Shown in pieces: positions 62,203 through 64,000 of a stretch of DNA of 64,000 nucleotides (positions are counted from its first letter, which is position 1; the number at the start of each line of letters is the position of its first letter). Made by a program: the position numbers and the translations under genes. The notes under the pieces were generated by a model, which ran no database searches, was not told where the DNA came from, and worked only from the letters and a program-made list of their open reading frames with translations. The DNA comes from Parabacteroides sp. PF5-6 (GTDB taxonomy: Bacteria; Bacteroidota; Bacteroidia; Bacteroidales; Tannerellaceae): positions 1 to 64,000 of the forward strand of contig NZ_JAQFIN010000010.1 in NCBI RefSeq assembly GCF_029504695.1. Reading direction: 5' to 3'.

Positions 62203-62769
62203 TTATTCTGCACTTTCCGCAGCCGGAGCTTCTTCAGCCGGTGCTTCTTCCACTGCTGCTTCTTCAGCCGGTGCGTCTTCCACTGCGGCTTCTGCATTCG
62301 CAGCAGCCAGTTCAGCTTTCTTCTTGGCTACTTCTTCTGCTTTGGCTTTGTTTACTTCTTTTTCTGCTTCCAGACGAGCTTTCGCTTCGGCTTTGGCAGC
62401 TTCGCGCGCTTTGTCTTTCTCAGCTTGCAAGCCAGCTTGTTGATCTCTCTTCCAAGCTTCGAACTTCTGGGTTGCCGTAGCTTCATCGAAAGCGCCTTTT
62501 TTCACGCCACCTTTCAGGTGTTTCATCAGCAATACGCCTTCACGAGAAAGGATACTGCGCACTGTGTCTGTCGGTTGTGCACCAACTTCCAACCAATACA
62601 AAGCTCTATCGAAATCCAAATCTATTGTAGCAGGATTAGTGTTCGGATTATAAGAACCTACCCTTTCAATAAACTTTCCATCCCGTGGAGCCCTGCTGTC
62701 GGCGGCTACGATCTGATAAAAAGGATACCCTTTGCGACCGCGCCGTTGCAATCTTAATTTTGTTGCCAT
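62203..62769 (-). CDS. rpsP: 30S ribosomal protein bS16 with long C-terminal extension
   Basis: 188 residues, twice the E. coli length. The first 80 residues are normal bS16 ([39 protein letters not shown]). The rest is a charged helix ([20 protein letters not shown]) followed by an Ala/Glu/Pro tail in which [14 protein letters not shown] repeats. Such tails are common in Bacteroidetes bS16. Monocistronic here; the usual rimM-trmD neighbours are absent. A -7 box is 40 bases upstream. Confidence 0.93.
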   Translation of the reverse strand: MATKLRLQRRGRKGYPFYQIVAADSRAPRDGKFIERVGSYNPNTNPATIDLDFDRALYWLEVGAQPTDTVRSILSREGVLLMKHLKGGVKKGAFDEATATQKFEAWKRDQQAGLQAEKDKAREAAKAEAKARLEAEKEVNKAKAEEVAKKKAELAAANAEAAVEDAPAEEAAVEEAPAEEAPAAESAE

Positions 62770-62808
62770 GTTTGAATAATTAATTTATGCTGTTTGTATT
62801 AGCGGGTG

Positions 62809-62816
62809 CAAAGATA
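62809..62816 (-). promoter_or_regulatory. -7 box for rpsP (TATCTTTG)
   Basis: Exact match on the minus strand, 39 bases before the ATG at 62769. Confidence 0.55.
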
Positions 62817-62911
62817 AAGAAAAATCGGAAAGAAAAAGCATAACCCATACAAATAAGTTCGACCCGTCGTAAAAAAATCAGCAGAGAATGCGTCCATTAT
62901 TGACATTTTGA

Positions 62912-62943
62912 TTTGTTTATATGAAAAATTAAACGTAAGTTTG
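62912..62943 (+). promoter_or_regulatory. full promoter for SpoIID-domain gene (TTTG, 20 bp, TAAGTTTG)
   Basis: TTTG at 62912-62915, 20 bases, then TAAGTTTG at 62936-62943: both promoter elements with correct spacing. Transcription should begin near 62950, about 50 bases before the GTG. Confidence 0.6.
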
Positions 62944-63000
62944 TCACTTTCTGCAACGCCAGGAACGCACAACACGATTAAAATCTAACATTTTATTATT

Positions 63001-64000
63001 GTGAAATACGACAGTCAAAAAACACAGTTCATCGATTTTCCAGAAACAGAGACCCCTGCCGTCAGCATCGGGATCATGATTGAAAACGTTTTGTCTTTCT
63101 TCTTTAACGATGAATATATCCACGTAGAGACAGGAGATTTTCTTGTCGGAGAGCAACGTGCCCTGCTTGTCAACGACAAGATTCTGTTCAACGGGAAACT
63201 TTACAAAGAATTATACTTCGAGCCAGTTTCGAAAAAGGCTTCTTTCGCGTTGAAAGAGGTGACGATCGGCAAAGGGTTCCACTGGGAACGGAAAGAAGAT
63301 CAATGCTTCAACGGTGCATTGGATATCCTGATCACGGAGACCGGTCTATTGGCCATCAATGAGATCGATGTGGAAGACTACCTGATCAGTGTGATCTCTT
63401 CGGAGATGAATGCCACCTGCTCGAAAGAGATGCTGAAGACCCATGCCGTCATTTCCCGCAGTTGGCTGTTGGCGCAGATCGAGAAAAGCCGCCAGTTGGC
63501 CCAGGATCATACCCAACACATCGCCTGCTACCAGGACAGCGAACGCCTCATCCGCTGGTACGACAGGGAAGACCATAGCTTGTACGACGTATGTGCCGAC
63601 GATCATTGCCAGCGCTACCAGGGAATCACCAAAGCCAGCACCGCCCGGGTAGAAGAAGCCGTCAGGGAAACCTCCGGCGAGATCCTGGCGCACGAAGAGC
63701 AGATCTGTGATGCCCGCTTTTCGAAATGTTGCGGTGGCGTCAGCGAAGAGTTCGAACACTGCTGGGAACCGGTGCATCATCCGTACCTGTCGGCCGTACG
63801 CGACAACCTGACCGAGACGACCCTCCCCGATCTGACCCGGGAAGAAGAAGCAGAGAAATGGATCCGAACAACTCCGGATGCGTTTTGCCATACCTCCGAT
63901 CAAAAGATCCTTGCACAGATACTAACGGATTACGACCAGGAAACCCCTGATTTCTACCGTTGGAAAGTAGAATATACCCAGGCGGAACTATCCGCTTTAT
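63001..64000 (+). CDS. SpoIID/LytB-domain protein, 3' end beyond the window
   Basis: Open for 333 codons to the window end with no stop. The only plausible start after the TAA at 62986 is GTG 63001. TPAVSIGIMIENVLSFFF is a beta-strand start; the SpoIID core is IDVEDYLISVISSEMNATCS then KEMLKTHAVISRSWLLAQIE, then CDARFSKCCGGVSEEFEH. SpoIID proteins are lytic transglycosylases that need denuded glycan; in non-sporulating Bacteroidetes they likely act in wall turnover. No signal peptide is visible in this frame, which is odd for a wall enzyme. Confidence 0.82.
   Translation, partial: MKYDSQKTQFIDFPETETPAVSIGIMIENVLSFFFNDEYIHVETGDFLVGEQRALLVNDKILFNGKLYKELYFEPVSKKASFALKEVTIGKGFHWERKEDQCFNGALDILITETGLLAINEIDVEDYLISVISSEMNATCSKEMLKTHAVISRSWLLAQIEKSRQLAQDHTQHIACYQDSERLIRWYDREDHSLYDVCADDHCQRYQGITKASTARVEEAVRETSGEILAHEEQICDARFSKCCGGVSEEFEHCWEPVHHPYLSAVRDNLTETTLPDLTREEEAEKWIRTTPDAFCHTSDQKILAQILTDYDQETPDFYRWKVEYTQAELSAL

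Noticed and set aside
62944-63156. 70-codon minus-strand frame over the SpoIID gene start
   Set aside because: Overlaps the conserved beginning of the SpoIID-domain gene on the other strand and the promoter; shadow frame.

Overview
The window is a typical Bacteroidales chromosome segment, most likely Parabacteroides or a close relative. The sequence-based reasons are: two SusC/SusD outer-membrane pairs; a fused LpxC-FabZ gene; RNase Y next to ZapA; a bS16 protein with a long Ala/Glu/Lys tail; many genes preceded by the Bacteroidetes housekeeping promoter -7 box TAnnTTTG instead of a TATAAT box; and few Shine-Dalgarno sites. I see no rRNA, tRNA, insertion sequence, prophage or CRISPR array.

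Layout. 0-1.1 kb: C-terminal remnant of a Pif1/RecD-type helicase with a TPR tail, its upstream part replaced by a stem-loop. 1.0-10.5 kb: housekeeping genes cdd (minus), a LysM glucosaminidase, purM-prfA-pyrF, the lipid A set lpxD-lpxC/fabZ-lpxA, a pRiA4b-like protein and miaA. 10.5-16 kb: repeats, then SusCD pair 1. 16-25.4 kb: secreted PepC and ttcA (minus), then TPR protein-NfeD-FloA-uridine phosphorylase, dsbD and mazG. 25.4-27 kb: an ECF sigma factor, a one-TM protein and a Spy-like periplasmic protein, resembling a sigma/anti-sigma/sensor trio. 27-37.6 kb: a THUMP-like methyltransferase (minus), carboxynorspermidine synthase-like dehydrogenase, methyltransferase, bcp, then recA running by stop/start overlaps into five surface-glycan genes. 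37.7-45.9 kb (minus): two housekeeping operons (coiled-coil gene-zapA-candidate 6S RNA-rny-trmH-folK and hpt-adk-obg-pgeF) with two small genes between them. 46-54.3 kb: nnr, truA, an EamA transporter, a VapD toxin-like pair, DUF3256, an SGNH hydrolase, RNase H, pdxB and dgkA. 54.3-64 kb: SusCD pair 2 (minus), two FtsX-type permeases, rpsP (minus) and the start of a SpoIID-domain protein.

The most unusual layer is not a protein system. The window carries at least a dozen self-complementary repeat arrays of several unrelated sequence families, mostly at gene 3' ends. Some have arms of 30-80 bp, some have strict 10-bp or 21-bp periods, one family occurs twice in opposite orientation 43 kb apart, and one type carries its own promoter box. 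Six genes (miaA, ttcA, mazG, folK, hpt, truA) have their stop codon inside or touching such an array, and one array appears to be an in-frame insert in the linker of an RNase H gene. The gap between pdxB and dgkA is a stack of at least five different families.

Second-tier candidates are the vapD pair with an uncharacterised small partner, the sigma/one-TM/Spy-like trio, and the coupling of recA to cell-surface glycan genes. Functional names rest on motif recognition by eye; no database search was possible.
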